Shown: positions 38,755 to 51,734 of the stretch, piece by piece
How the letters are laid out: each line of letters opens with the position of its first letter
Position numbering within the stretch: the stretch's first letter is position 1
NCBI RefSeq assembly: GCF_051020765.1
Contig: NW_027469556.1
Coordinates: 39,062 to 103,061 of the forward strand
DNA: 64,000 nucleotides
From: Lasioglossum baleicum
Taxonomy: Eukaryota; Arthropoda; Insecta; Hymenoptera; Halictidae
Direction: 5' to 3'
The notes under the pieces: model-generated
What the model was told of the DNA's origin: nothing
The model's input: the letters and a program-made list of their open reading frames with translations, nothing else
The model's database searches: none
Program-made: the position numbers and the translations under genes

Positions 38755-40166
38755 GGCTAGTCGAGCAAAAACACGTGCAAGAGGATGCATCCCGCAGGCT
38801 AGTCGCGTAAAAACACGTGCGAGAGGATGCATCCCGCAGGCTAGTCGAGTAAAAACACGTGCGAGAGGGTGCATCCCGCAGGCTAGTCGAGTAAAAACAC
38901 GTGCGAGAGGATGCATCCCGCAGGCTAGTCGAGTAAAAACACGTGCGAGAGGGTGCATCCCGCAGGCTAGTCGAGTAAAAACACGTGCGAGAGGATGCAT
39001 CCCGCCGGCTAGTCGAGTAAAAACACGTGCGAGAGGATGCATCCCGCAGGCTAGTCGCGTAAAAACACGTGCGAGAGGATGCATCCCGCAGGCTAGTCGA
39101 GTAAAAACACGTGCGGGAGGATGCATCCCGCAGGCTAGTCGAGTAAAAACACGTGCGAGAGGATGCTTCCCGCAGGCTAGTCGAGTAAAAACACGTACGA
39201 GAGGATGCATCCCGCAGGCTAGTCGAGTAAAAACACGTGCGAGAGGATGCATCCCGCAGGCTAGTCGAGCAAAAACACGTGCGAGAGGATGCATCCCGCA
39301 GGCTAGTCGAGCAAAAACACGTGCGAGAGGATGCATCCCGCAGGCTAGTCGAGCAAAAACACGTGCGAGAGGATGCATCCCGCAGGCTAGTCGAGCAAAA
39401 ACACGTGCGAGATCATGCATCCCGCAGGCTAGTCGAGTAAAAACACGTGCGAGAGGATACATCCCGCAGGCTAGTCGAGTAAAAACACGTGCGAGAGGAT
39501 GCATCCCGCAGTCTAGTCGAGTAAAAACACGTGCGAGGGGATGCATCCTGCAGGCTAGTCGAGTAAAACACGTGCGAGAGGATGCATCCCGCAGGCTAGT
39601 CGAGCAAAAACACGTGCGAGAGGATGCATCCCGCAGGCTAGTCGAGCAAAAACACGTGCGAGAGGATGCATCCCGCAGGCTAGTCGAGTAAAAACACGTG
39701 CGAGAGGATGCTTCCCGCAGGCTAGTCGAGTAAAAACACGTGCGAGAGGATGCTTCCCGCAGGCTAGTCGAGTAAAAACACGTGCGAGAGGATGCATCCC
39801 GCAGGCTAGTCGAGTAAAAACACGTGCAAGAGGATGCTTCCCGCAGGCTAGTCGAGTAAAAACACGTGCGAGAGGATGCATCCCGCAGGCTAGTCGAGCA
39901 AAAACACGTGCGAGAGGATGCATCCCGCAGGCCAGTCGAGTAAAAACACGTGCGAGAGGATGCATCCCGCAGGCTAGTCGAGTAAAAACACGTGCGAGAG
40001 GCTACATCCCGCAGGCTAGTCGAGTAAAAACACGTGCGAGAGGATGCATCCCGCAGACTAGTCGAGTAAAAACACGAGCGAGAGGATGCATCCCGCAGGC
40101 TAGTCCAGTAAAAACACGTGCGAGAGGATGCATCCCGCAGGCTAGTCGAGTAAAAACACGTGCGAG

Positions 40167-40232
40167 GTTTTGTGGGATGCGCATGGGCAGGTTTTGTGGG
40201 ATGCGCATGCGCAGGTTTTTTGGGATGCGCAT
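40167..40232. repeat. 24-bp module, 3 subunits
   Basis: Copy of module 23780. Sits just outside the left edge of the 4,417-bp duplication. Confidence 0.95.
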
Positions 40233-40973
40233 GGCTAGTCGAGCAAAAACACGTGCAAGAGGATGCATCCCGCAGGCTAGTCGAGTAAAAACACGTGCGA
40301 GAGGATGCATCCCGCAGGCTAGTCCAGTAAAAACACGTGCGAGAGGATGCATCCCGCAGGCTAGTCGAGCAAAAACACGTGCGAGAGGATGCATCCCGCA
40401 GGCTAGTCGAGTAAAACCACGTGCGAGAGGATGCTTCCCGCAGGCTAGTCGAGTAAAAACACGTGCGAGAGGATGCTTCCCGCAGGCTAGTCGAGTAAAA
40501 ACACGTGCGAGAGGATGCATCCCGCAGGCTAGTCGAGTAAAAACACGTGCGGGAGGATGCATCCCGCAGGCTAGTCGAGCAAAAACACGTGCGAGAGGAT
40601 GCATCCCGCAGGCTAGTCGAGCAAAAACACGTGCGAGAGGATGCATCCCGCAGGCCAGTCGAGTAAAAACACGTCCGAGAGGATGCATCCCGCAGGCTAG
40701 TCGAGTAAAAACACGTGCGAGAGGATACATCCCGCAGGCTAGTCGAGTAAAAACACGTGCGAGAGGATGCTTCCCGCAGGCTAGTCGAGTAAAAACACGT
40801 GCGAGAGGATGCATCCCGCAGGCTAGTCGAGTAAAAACACGTGCGAGAGGATGCATCCCGCAGGCTAGTCGAGTAAAAACACGTGCGAGAGGATGCATCC
40901 CGCAGGCTAGTCCAGTAAAAACACGTGCGAGAGGATGCATCCCGCAGGCTAGTCGAGTAAAAACACGTGCGAG

Positions 40974-41039
40974 GTTTTGTGGGATGCGCATGCGCAGGTA
41001 TTTTGGGATGCGCATGCGCAGGTTTTTTGGGATGCGCAT
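40974..41039. repeat. 24-bp module, 3 subunits
   Basis: GGTATTTTGGG class. Matches 24587 upstream and 45391 downstream. Confidence 0.95.
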
Positions 41040-41486
41040 GGCTAGTCGAGCAAAAACACGTGCGAGAGGATGCATCCCGCAGGCTAGTCGAGTAAAAACA
41101 CGTGTGAGAGGATGCTTCCCGCAGGCTAGTCGAGTAAAAACACGTGCGAGAGGATGCTTCCCGCAGGCTAGTCGAGTAAAAACACGTGCGAGAGGATGCA
41201 TCCCGCAGGCTAGTCGAGTAAAAACACGTGCGGGAGGATGCATCCCGCAGGCTAGTCGAGCAAAAACACGTGCGAGAGGATGCATCCCGCAGGCTAGTCG
41301 AGCAAAAACACGTGCGAGAGGATGCATCCCGCAGGCCAGTCGAGTAAAAACACGTGCGAGAGGATGCATCCCGCAGGCTAGTCGAGTAAAAACACGTGCG
41401 AGAGGATGCATCCCGCAGGCTAGTCCAGTAAAAACACGTGCGAGAGGATGCATCCCGCAGGCTAGTCGAGTAAAAACACGTGCGAG

Positions 41487-41576
41487 GTTTTGTGGGATGC
41501 GCATGCGCAGGTTTTGTGGGATGCGCATGCGCAGGTTTTTTGGGATGCGCATGCGCAGGTTTTTTGGGATGCGCAT
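41487..41576. repeat. 24-bp module, 4 subunits
   Basis: Standard form. Copy at 45904. Confidence 0.95.
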
Positions 41577-42149
41577 GGCTAGTCGAGCAAAAACACGTGC
41601 AAGAGGATGCATCCCGCAGGCTAGTCGAGTAAAAACACGTGCGAGAGGATGCATCCCGCAGGCTAGTCCAGTAAAAACACGTGCGAGAGGATGCATCCCG
41701 CAGGCTAGTCGAGTAAAAACACGTGCGAGAGGATGCTTCCCGCAGGCTAGTCGAGTAAAAACACGTGCGAGAGGATGCTTCCCGCAGGCTAGTCGAGTAA
41801 AAACACGTGCGAGAGGATGCATCCCGCAGGCTAGTCGAGTAAAAACACGTGCGGGAGGATGCATCCCGCAGGCTAGTCGAGCAAAAACACGTGCGAGAGG
41901 ATGCATCCCGCAGGCTAGTCGAGCAAAAACAAGTGCGAGAGGATGCATCCCGCAGGCCAGTCGAGTAAAAACACGTGCGAGAGGATACATCCCGCAGGCT
42001 AGTCGAGTAAAAACACGTGCGAGAGGATGCATCCCGCAGGCTAGTCGAGTAAAAACACGTGCGAGAGGATGCATCCCGCAGGCTAGTCCAGTAAAAACAC
42101 GTGCGAGAGGATGCATCCCGCAGGCTAGTCGAGTAAAAACACGTGCGAG

Positions 42150-42215
42150 GTTTTGTGGGATGCGCATGCGCAGGTTTTGTGGGATGCGCATGCGCAGGTT
42201 TTTTGGGATGCGCAT
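42150..42215. repeat. 24-bp module, 3 subunits
   Basis: TTTTGTG, TTTTGTG, TTTTTTG order. Copy at 46567. A 3.2-kb module-free run follows. Confidence 0.95.
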
Positions 42216-44113
42216 GGCTAGTCGAGCAAAAACACGTGCGAGAGGATGCATCCCGCAGGCTAGTCGAGCAAAAACACGTGCGAGAGGATGCATCCCGCAG
42301 GCTAGTCGAGTAAAACACGTGCGTGAGGATGCATCCCGCAGGCTAGTCGAGTAAAAACACGTGCGAGATCATGCATCCCGCAGGCTAGTCGAGTAAAAAC
42401 ACGTGCGAGAGGATACATCCCGCAGGCTAGTCGAGTAAAAACACGTGCGAGAGGATGCATCCCGCAGGCTAGTCGAGTGAAAACACGTGCGAGAGGATGC
42501 ATCCCGCAGGCTAGTCGAGTAAAAACACGTGCGAGAGGATACATCCCGCAGGCTAGTCGAGTAAAAACACGTGCGAGAGGATGCATCCCGCAGGCTAGTC
42601 GAGTAAAAAGACGTGCGAGAGGATGCATCCCGCAGGCTAGTCGAGTAAAAACACGTGCGAGGGGATGCATCCCGCAGGCTAGTCGAGTAAAAACACGTGC
42701 GGGAGGATGCATCCCGCAGGCTAGTCGAGTAAAAACACGTGCGAGAGGATGCTTCCCGCAGGCTAGTCGAGTAAAAACACGTGCGAGAGGATGCATCCCG
42801 CAGGCTAGTCGAGTAAAAACACGTGCGAGAGGATGCATCCCGCAGGCTAGTCGAGTAAAAACACGTGCGAGAAGATGCATCCCGCAGGCTAGTCCAGTAA
42901 AAACACGTGCGAGAGGATGCATCCCGCAGGCTAGTCGAGTAAAAACACGTGCGGGAGGATGCATCCCGCAGGCTAGTCGAGCAAAAACACGTGCGAGAGG
43001 ATGCATCCCGCAGGCTAGTCGAGCAAAAACACGTGCGAGAGGATGCATTCCGCACGCTAGTCGAGTAAAAACACGTGCGAGAGGATACATCCCGCAGGCT
43101 AGTCGAGTAAAAACACGTGCGAGAGGATGCATCCCGCAGGCTAGTCGAGTAAAAAGACGTGCGAGAGGATGCATCCCGCAGGCTAGTCGAGTAAAAACAC
43201 GTGCGAGAGGATGCATCCCGCAGGCTAGTCGAGTAAAAACACGTGCGGGAGGATGCATCCCGCAGGCTAGTCCAGTAAAAACACGTGCGAGAGGATGCAT
43301 CCCGCAGGCTAGTCGAGTAAAAACACGTGCGGGAGGATGCATCCCGCAGGCTAGTCGAGCAAAAACACGTGCGAGAGGATGCATCCCGCAGGCTAGTCGA
43401 GCAAAAACACGTGCGAGAGGATGCATCCCGCAGGCTAGTCGAGCAAAAACACGTGCGAGAGGATGCATCCCGCAGGCTAGTCGAGCAAAAACACGTGCGA
43501 GATCATGCATCCCGCAGGCTAGTCGAGTAAAAACACGTGCGAGAGGATACATCCCGCAGGCTAGTCGAGTAAAAACACGTGCGAGAGGATGCATCCCGCA
43601 GGCTAGTCGAGTGAAAACACGTGCGGGAGGATGCATCCCGCAGGCTAGTCGAGTAAAAACACGTGCGAGAGGATGCATCCCGCAGGCTAGTCGAGTAAAA
43701 CACGTGCGAGAGGATGCATCCCGCAGGCTAGTCGAGCAAAAACACGTGCGAGAGGATGCATCCCGCAGGCTAGTCGAGCAAAAACACGTGCGAGAGGATG
43801 CATCCCGCAGGCTAGTCGAGTAAAAACACGTGCGAGAGGATGCTTCCCGCAGGCTAGTCGAGTAAAAACACGTGCGAGAGGATGCTTCCCGCAGGCTAGT
43901 CGAGTAAAAACACGTGCGAGAGGATGCATCCCGCAGGCTAGTCGAGTAAAAACACGTGCGAGAGGATGCATCCCGCAGGCTAGTCGAGTAAAAACACGTG
44001 CGGGAGGATGCATCCCGCAGGCTAGTCGAGTAAAAACACGTGCGAGAGGATGCATCCCGCAGGCTAGTCGAGTAAAAACACGTGCGAGAGGATGCATCCC
44101 GCAGGCTAGTCGA

Positions 44114-45390
44114 GTAAAACCACGTGCGAGAGGATGCTTCCCGCAGGCTAGTCGAGTAAAAACACGTGCGAGAGGATGCTTCCCGCAGGCTAGTCGAGTA
44201 AAAACACGTGCGAGAGGATGCATCCCGCAGGCTAGTCGAGTAAAAACACGTGCGGGAGGATGCATCCCGCAGGCTAGTCGAGCAAAAACACGTGCGAGAG
44301 GATGCATCCCGCAGGCTAGTCGAGCAAAAACACGTGCGAGAGGATGCATCCCGCAGGCCAGTCGAGTAAAAACACGTCCGAGAGGATGCATCCCGCAGGC
44401 TAGTCGAGTAAAAACACGTGCGAGAGGATACATCCCGCAGGCTAGTCGAGTAAAAACACGTGCGAGAGGATGCTTCCCGCAGGCTAGTCGAGTAAAAACA
44501 CGTGCGAGAGGATGCATCCCGCAGGCTAGTCGAGTAAAAACACGTGCGAGAGGATGCATCCCGCAGGCTAGTCGAGTAAAAACACGTGCGAGAGGATGCA
44601 TCCCGCAGGCTAGTCCAGTAAAAACACGTGCGAGAGGATGCATCCCGCAGGCTAGTCGAGTAAAAACACGTGCGAGAGGATGCATCCCGCAGGCTAGTCG
44701 AGTAAAAACACGTGCGAGAGGATGCATCCCGCAGGCTAGTCCAGTAAAAACACGTGCGAGAGGATGCATCCCGCAGGCTAGTCGAGCAAAAACACGTGCG
44801 AGAGGATGCATCCCGCAGGCTAGTCGAGTAAAACCACGTGCGAGAGGATGCTTCCCGCAGGCTAGTCGAGTAAAAACACGTGCGAGAGGATGCTTCCCGC
44901 AGGCTAGTCGAGTAAAAACACGTGCGAGAGGATGCATCCCGCAGGCTAGTCGAGTAAAAACACGTGCGGGAGGATGCATCCCGCAGGCTAGTCGAGCAAA
45001 AACACGTGCGAGAGGATGCATCCCGCAGGCTAGTCGAGCAAAAACACGTGCGAGAGGATGCATCCCGCAGGCCAGTCGAGTAAAAACACGTCCGAGAGGA
45101 TGCATCCCGCAGGCTAGTCGAGTAAAAACACGTGCGAGAGGATACATCCCGCAGGCTAGTCGAATAAAAACACGTGCGAGAGGATGCTTCCCGCAGGCTA
45201 GTCGAGTAAAAACACGTGCGAGAGGATGCATCCCGCAGGCTAGTCGAGTAAAAACACGTGCGAGAGGATGCATCCCGCAGGCTAGTCGAGTAAAAACACG
45301 TGCGAGAGGATGCATCCCGCAGGCTAGTCCAGTAAAAACACGTGCGAGAGGATGCATCCCGCAGGCTAGTCGAGTAAAAACACGTGCGAG
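44114..45390. repeat. 714-bp-period partial duplication nested in the 4.4-kb duplication
   Basis: The segment starting with GTAAAACCAC recurs at 44114 and 44828, and CGTCCG recurs at 44375 and 45089; both pairs are 714 bp (17 units) apart. The first copy stops matching at 44676, where the second has its 24-bp module (45391). A third relative lies at 40411-40973. The module was therefore missing from, or lost by, one copy. Confidence 0.85.
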
Positions 45391-45456
45391 GTTTTGTGGG
45401 ATGCGCATGCGCAGGTATTTTGGGATGCGCATGCGCAGGTTTTTTGGGATGCGCAT
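45391..45456. repeat. 24-bp module, 3 subunits
   Basis: Copy of module 40974. The equivalent site in the 714-bp sister segment (44677) has no module. Confidence 0.95.
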
Positions 45457-45903
45457 GGCTAGTCGAGCAAAAACACGTGCGAGAGGATGCATCCCGCAGG
45501 CTAGTCGAGTAAAAACACGTGTGAGAGGATGCTTCCCGCAGGCTAGTCGAGTAAAAACACGTGCGAGAGGATGCTTCCCGCAGGCTAGTCGAGTAAAAAC
45601 ACGTGCGAGAGGATGCATCCCGCAGGCTAGTCGAGTAAAAACACGTGCGGGAGGATGCATCCCGCAGGCTAGTCGAGCAAAAACACGTGCGAGAGGATGC
45701 ATCCCGCAGGCTAGTCGAGCAAAAACACGTGCGAGAGGATGCATCCCGCAGGCCAGTCGAGTAAAAACACGTGCGAGAGGATGCATCCCGCAGGCTAGTC
45801 GAGTAAAAACACGTGCGAGAGGATGCATCCCGCAGGCTAGTCCAGTAAAAACACGTGCGAGAGGATGCATCCCGCAGGCTAGTCGAGTAAAAACACGTGC
45901 GAG

Positions 45904-45993
45904 GTTTTGTGGGATGCGCATGCGCAGGTTTTGTGGGATGCGCATGCGCAGGTTTTTTGGGATGCGCATGCGCAGGTTTTTTGGGATGCGCAT
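45904..45993. repeat. 24-bp module, 4 subunits
   Basis: Copy of module 41487. Confidence 0.95.
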
Positions 45994-46566
45994 GGCTAGT
46001 CGAGCAAAAACACGTGCAAGAGGATGCATCCCGCAGGCTAGTCGAGTAAAAACACGTGCGAGAGGATGCATCCCGCAGGCTAGTCCAGTAAAAACACGTG
46101 CGAGAGGATGCATCCCGCAGGCTAGTCGAGTAAAAACACGTGCGAGAGGATGCTTCCCGCAGGCTAGTCGAGTAAAAACACGTGCGAGAGGATGCTTCCC
46201 GCAGGCTAGTCGAGTAAAAACACGTGCGAGAGGATGCATCCCGCAGGCTAGTCGAGTAAAAACACGTGCGGGAGGATGCATCCCGCAGGCTAGTCGAGCA
46301 AAAACACGTGCGAGAGGATGCATCCCGCAGGCTAGTCGAGCAAAAACAAGTGCGAGAGGATGCATCCCGCAGGCCAGTCGAGTAAAAACACGTGCGAGAG
46401 GATACATCCCGCAGGCTAGTCGAGTAAAAACACGTGCGAGAGGATGCATCCCGCAGGCTAGTCGAGTAAAAACACGTGCGAGAGGATGCATCCCGCAGGC
46501 TAGTCCAGTAAAAACACGTGCGAGAGGATGCATCCCGCAGGCTAGTCGAGTAAAAACACGTGCGAG

Positions 46567-46632
46567 GTTTTGTGGGATGCGCATGCGCAGGTTTTGTGGG
46601 ATGCGCATGCGCAGGTTTTTTGGGATGCGCAT
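46567..46632. repeat. 24-bp module, 3 subunits
   Basis: Copy of module 42150. A 2.5-kb module-free run follows. Confidence 0.95.
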
Positions 46633-49135
46633 GGCTAGTCGAGCAAAAACACGTGCGAGAGGATGCATCCCGCAGGCTAGTCGAGCAAAAACACGTGCGA
46701 GAGGATGCATCCCGCAGGCTAGTCAAGTAAAACACGTGCGTGAGGATGCATCCCGCAGGCTAGTCGAGTAAAAACACGTGCGAGATCATGCATCCCGCAG
46801 GCTAGTCGAGTAAAAACACGTGCGAGAGGATACATCCCGCAGGCTAGTCGAGTAAAAACACGTGCGAGAGGATGCATCCCGCAGGCTAGTCGAGTGAAAA
46901 CACGTGCGAGAGGATGCATCCCGCAGGCTAGTCGAGTAAAAACACGTGCGAGAGGATACATCCCGCAGGCTAGTCGAGTAAAAACACGTGCGAGAGGATG
47001 CATCCCGCAGGCTAGTCGAGTAAAAAGACGTGCGAGAGGATGCATCCCGCAGGCTAGTCGAGTAAAAACACGTGCGAGGGGATGCATCCCGCAGGCTAGT
47101 CGAGTAAAAACACGTGCGGGAGGATGCATCCCGCAGGCTAGTCGAGTAAAAACACGTGCGAGAGGATGCTTCCCGCAGGCTAGTCGAGTAAAAACACGTG
47201 CGAGAGGATGCATCCCGCAGGCTAGTCGAGTAAAAACACGTGCGAGAGGATGCATCCCGCAGGCTAGTCGAGTAAAAACACGTGCGAGAAGATGCATCCC
47301 GCAGGCTAGTCCAGTAAAAACACGTGCGAGAGGATGCATCCCGCAGGCTAGTCGAGTAAAAACACGTGCGGGAGGATGCATCCCGCAGGCTAGTCGAGCA
47401 AAAACACGTGCGAGAGGATGCATCCCGCAGGCTAGTCGAGCAAAAACACGTGCGAGAGGATGCATTCCGCACGCTAGTCGAGTAAAAACACGTGCGAGAG
47501 GATACATCCCGCAGGCTAGTCGAGTAAAAACACGTGCGAGAGGATGCATCCCGCAGGCTAGTCGAGTAAAAAGACGTGCGAGAGGATGCATCCCGCAGGC
47601 TAGTCGAGTAAAAACACGTGCGAGAGGATGCATCCCGCAGGCTAGTCGAGTAAAAACACGTGCGGGAGGATGCATCCCGCAGGCTAGTCCAGTAAAAACA
47701 CGTGCGAGAGGATGCATCCCGCAGGCTAGTCGAGTAAAAACACGTGCGGGAGGATGCATCCCGCAGGCTAGTCGAGCAAAAACACGTGCGAGAGGATGCA
47801 TCCCGCAGGCTAGTCGAGCAAAAACACGTGCGAGAGGATGCATCCCGCAGGCTAGTCGAGCAAAAACACGTGCGAGAGGATGCATCCCGCAGGCTAGTCG
47901 AGCAAAAACACGTGCGAGATCATGCATCCCGCAGGCTAGTCGAGTAAAAACACGTGCGAGAGGATACATCCCGCAGGCTAGTCGAGTAAAAACACGTGCG
48001 AGAGGATGCATCCCGCAGGCTAGTCGAGTGAAAACACGTGCGGGAGGATGCATCCCGCAGGCTAGTCGAGTAAAAACACGTGCGAGAGGATGCATCCCGC
48101 AGGCTAGTCGAGTAAAACACGTGCGAGAGGATGCATCCCGCAGGCTAGTCGAGCAAAAACACGTGCGAGAGGATGCATCCCGCAGGCTAGTCGAGCAAAA
48201 ACACGTGCGAGAGGATGCATCCCGCAGGCTAGTCGAGTAAAAACACGTGCGAGAGGATGCTTCCCGCAGGCTAGTCGAGTAAAAACACGTGCGAGAGGAT
48301 GCTTCCCGCAGGCTAGTCGAGTAAAAACACGTGCGAGAGGATGCATCCCGCAGGCTAGTCGAGTAAAAACACGTGCGAGAGGATGCATCCCGCAGGCTAG
48401 TCGAGTAAAAACACGTGCGGGAGGATGCATCCCGCAGGCTAGTCGAGTAAAAACACGTGCGAGAGGATGCATCCCGCAGGCTAGTCGAGTAAAAACACGT
48501 GCGAGAGGATGCATCCCGCAGGCTAGTCGAGTAAAAACACGTGCGAGAGGGTGCATCCCGCAGGCTGGTCGAGTAAAAACACGTGCGAGAGGATGCATCC
48601 CGCAGGCTAGTCCAGTAAAAACACGTGCGGGAGGATGCATCCCGCAGGCTAGTCGAGCAAAAACACGTGCGAGAGGATGCATCCCGCAGGCTAATCGAGC
48701 AAAAACACGTGCGAGAGGATGCATCCCGCAGGCTAGTCGAGCAAAAACACGTGCGAGAGGATGCATCCCGCAGGCTAGTCGAGTAAAAACACGTGCGAGA
48801 GGATACATCCCGCAGGCTAGTCGAGTAAAAACACGTGCGAGAGGATGCATCCCGCAGGCTAGTCGAGTAAAAAGACGTGCGAGAGGATGCATCCCGCAGG
48901 CTAGTCGAGTAAAAACACGTGCGAGAGGATGCATCCCGCAGGCTAGTCGCGTAAAAACACGTGCGAGAGGATGCATCCCGCAGGCTAGTCGAGTAAAAAC
49001 ACGTGCGAGAGGGTGCATCCCGCAGGCTAGTCGAGTAAAAACACGTGCGAGAGGATGCATCCCGCAGGCTAGTCCAGTAAAAACACGTGCGAGAGGATGC
49101 ATCCCGCCGGCTAGTTGAGTAAAAACACGTGCGAG

Positions 49136-49225
49136 GTTTTGTGGGATGCGTATGCGCAGGTTTTGTGGGATGCGCATGCGCAGGTTTTTTGGGATGCGCA
49201 TGCGCAGGTTTTTTGGGACGCGCAT
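49136..49225. repeat. 24-bp module, 4 subunits
   Basis: GCGTATGCG first junction and GACGCGCATGG end. The upstream unit has TAGTTGAGT. Confidence 0.95.
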
Positions 49226-51644
49226 GGCTAGTCGAGCAAAAACACGTGCGAGAGGATGCATCCCGCAGGCTAGTCGAGCAAAAACACGTGCGAGAGGATG
49301 CACCCCGCAGGCTAGTCGAGTAAAAACACGTGCGAGAGGATACATCCCGCAGGCTAGTCGAGTAAAAACACGTGAGAGATGATGCATCCCGCAGGCTAGT
49401 CGAGTAAAAAGACGTGCGAGAGGATGCATCCCGCAGGCTAGTCGAGTAAAAACACGTGCGAGAGGATGCATCCCGCAGGCTAGTCGAGTAAAAACACGTG
49501 CAAGAGGATGCTTCCCGCAGGCTAGTCGAGTAAAAACACGTGCGAGAGGATGCTTCCCGCAGGCTAGTCGAGTAAAAACACGTGCGAGAGGATGCATCCC
49601 GCAGGCTAGTCGAGTAAAAACACGTGCGAGAGGATGCATCCCGCAGGCTAGTCGAGTAAAAACACGTGCGAGAGGGTGCATCCCGCAGGCTGGTCGAGTA
49701 AAAACACGTGCGAGAGGATGCATCCCGCAGGCTAGTCCAGTAAAAACACGTGCGGGAGGATGCATCCCGCAGGCTAGTCGAGCAAAAACACGTGCGAGAG
49801 GATGCATCCCGCAGGCTAATCGAGCAAAAACATGTGCGAGAGGATGCATCCCGCAGGCTAGTCGAGCAAAAACACGTGCGAGAGGATGCATCCCGCAGGC
49901 TAGTCGAGCAAAAACACGTGCGAGAGGATGCATTCCGCAGGCTAGTCGAGTAAAAACACGTGCGAGAGGATACATCCCGCAGGCTAGTCGAGTAAAAACA
50001 CGTGCGAGAGGATGCATCCCGCAGGCTAGATGAGTAAAAAGACGTGCGAGAGGATGCATCCCGCAGGCTAGTCGAGTAAAAACACGTGCGAGAGGATGCA
50101 TCCCGCAGGCTAGTCGAGTAAAAACACGTGCGGGAGGATGCATCCCGCAGGCTAGTCGAGTAAAAACACGTGCGAGAGGATGCATCCTGCAAGCTAGTCG
50201 AGTAAAACACGTGCGAGAGGATGCATCCCGCAGGCTAGTCGAGCAAAAACACGTGCGAGAGGATGCATCCCGCAGGCTAGTCGAGCAAAAACACGTGCGA
50301 GAGGATGCATCCCGCAGGCTAGTCGAGTAAAAACACGTGCGAGAGGATGCTTCCCGCAGGCTAGTCGAGTAAAAACACGTGCGAGAGGATGCATCCCGCA
50401 GGCTAGTCGAGTAAAAACACGTGCGAGAGGATGTATCCCGCAGGCTAGTCGAGTAAAAACACGTGCAAGAGGATGCTTCCCGCAGGCTAGTCGAGTAAAA
50501 ACACGTGCGAGAGGATGCTTCCCGCAGGCTAGTCGAGTAAAAACACGTGCGAGAGGGTGCATCCCGCAGGCTGGTCGAGTAAAAACACGTGCGAGAGGAT
50601 GCATCCCGCAGGCTAGTCCAGTAAAAACACGTGCGGGAGGATGCATCCCGCAGGCTAGTCGAGCAAAAACACGTGCGAGAGGATGCATCCCGCAGGCTAA
50701 TCGAGCAAAAACACGTGCGAGAGGATGCATCCCGCAGGCTAGTCGAGCAAAAACACGTGCGAGAGGACGCATCCCGCAGGCTAGTCGAGCAAAAACACGT
50801 GCGAGAGGATGCATTCCGCAGGCTAGTCGAGTAAAAACACGTGCGAGAGGATACATCCCGCAGGCTAGTCGAGTAAAAACACGTGCGAGAGGATGCATCC
50901 CGCAGGCTAGTCGAGTAAAAAGACGTGCGAGAGGATGCATCCCGCAGGCTAGTCGAGTAAAAACACGTGCGAGAGGATGCATCCCGCAGGCTAGTCGAGT
51001 AAAAACACGTGCGGGAGGATGCATCCCGCAGGCTAGTCCAGTAAAAACACGTGCGAGAGGATGCATCCCGCAGGCTAGTCGAGTAAAAACACGTGCGGGA
51101 GGATGCATCCCGCAGGCTAGTCGAGCAAAAACACGTGCGAGAGGATGCATCCCGCAGGCTAGTCGAGCAAAAACACGTGCGAGAGGATGCATCCCGCAGG
51201 CTAGTCGAGCAAAAACACGTGCGAGAGGATGCATCCCGCAGGCTAGTCGAGCAAAAACACGTGCGAGATCATGCATCCCGCAGGCTAGTCGAGTAAAAAC
51301 ACGTGCGAGAGGATACATCCCGCAGGCTAGTCGAGTAAAAACACGTGCGAGAGGATGCATCCCGCAGGCTAGTCGAGTGAAAACACGTGCGAGAGGATGC
51401 ATCCCGCAGGCTAGTCGAGTAAAACACGTGCGAGAGGATGCATCCCGCAGGCTAGTCGAGTAAAAAGACGTGCGAGAGGATGCATCCCGCAGGCTAGTCC
51501 AGTAAAAACACGTGCGAGAGGATGCATCCCGCAGGCTAGTCGCGTAAAAACACGTGCGAGAGGATGCATCCCGCAGGCTAGTCGAGTAAAAACACGTGCG
51601 AGAGGATGCATCCCGCCGGCTAGTTGAGTAAAAACACGTGCGAG

Positions 51645-51734
51645 GTTTTGTGGGATGCGTATGCGCAGGTTTTGTGGGATGCGCATGCGCAGGTTTTTTG
51701 GGATGCGCATGCGCAGGTTTTTTGGGACGCGCAT
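51645..51734. repeat. 24-bp module, 4 subunits
   Basis: Same variant set as 49136. A CAGGATAGTC unit follows. Confidence 0.95.

Larger units (their letters stand above)
30601..41090. repeat. 10.7-kb superunit, copy 3
   Basis: Enters superunit sequence at the equivalent of about 15010 (the GGCTAATCG variant at 15043 and 30633; offset 15,590), so its first ~0.8 kb is missing. From the short A-run at 32944 it matches 16976 onward at offset 15,968. The offset becomes 16,135 between modules 19572/35540 and 20547/36682, where a unit with GTAAAATACG (36288) was gained. It becomes 16,387 from module 21681/38068. Similarity to copy 1 stops near 24703/41090. Confidence 0.88.
40245..44661. repeat. 4,417-bp tandem duplication, first copy
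   Basis: Holds modules 40974, 41487 and 42150, then a 3.2-kb module-free run. Rare variants tag the match to the next copy: GTAAAACCAC (40411 and 44828), CGTCCG (40672 and 45089), and short A-runs (42310 and 46727; 43695 and 48112). All differ by exactly 4,417 bp. Its left edge lies just after module 40167, which has no partner at 44584. Confidence 0.9.
44662..48530. repeat. 4,417-bp tandem duplication, second copy
   Basis: Modules 45391, 45904 and 46567 correspond to 40974, 41487 and 42150. I found very few differences, for example CGAATAAAA near 45170 and GTCAAGT at 46723 where the first copy reads CGAGT. The match ends at about 48531, where GTAAAACCAC in copy 1 (44114) is replaced by GTAAAAACAC and a different unit order follows. 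Confidence 0.9.

Noticed and set aside
40245..48530. Calling the 4.4-kb duplication an assembly artefact outright
   Set aside because: A few base differences between the copies and the nested 714-bp event argue for a real duplication, but I cannot test read support, so it is kept as a finding with that caveat.
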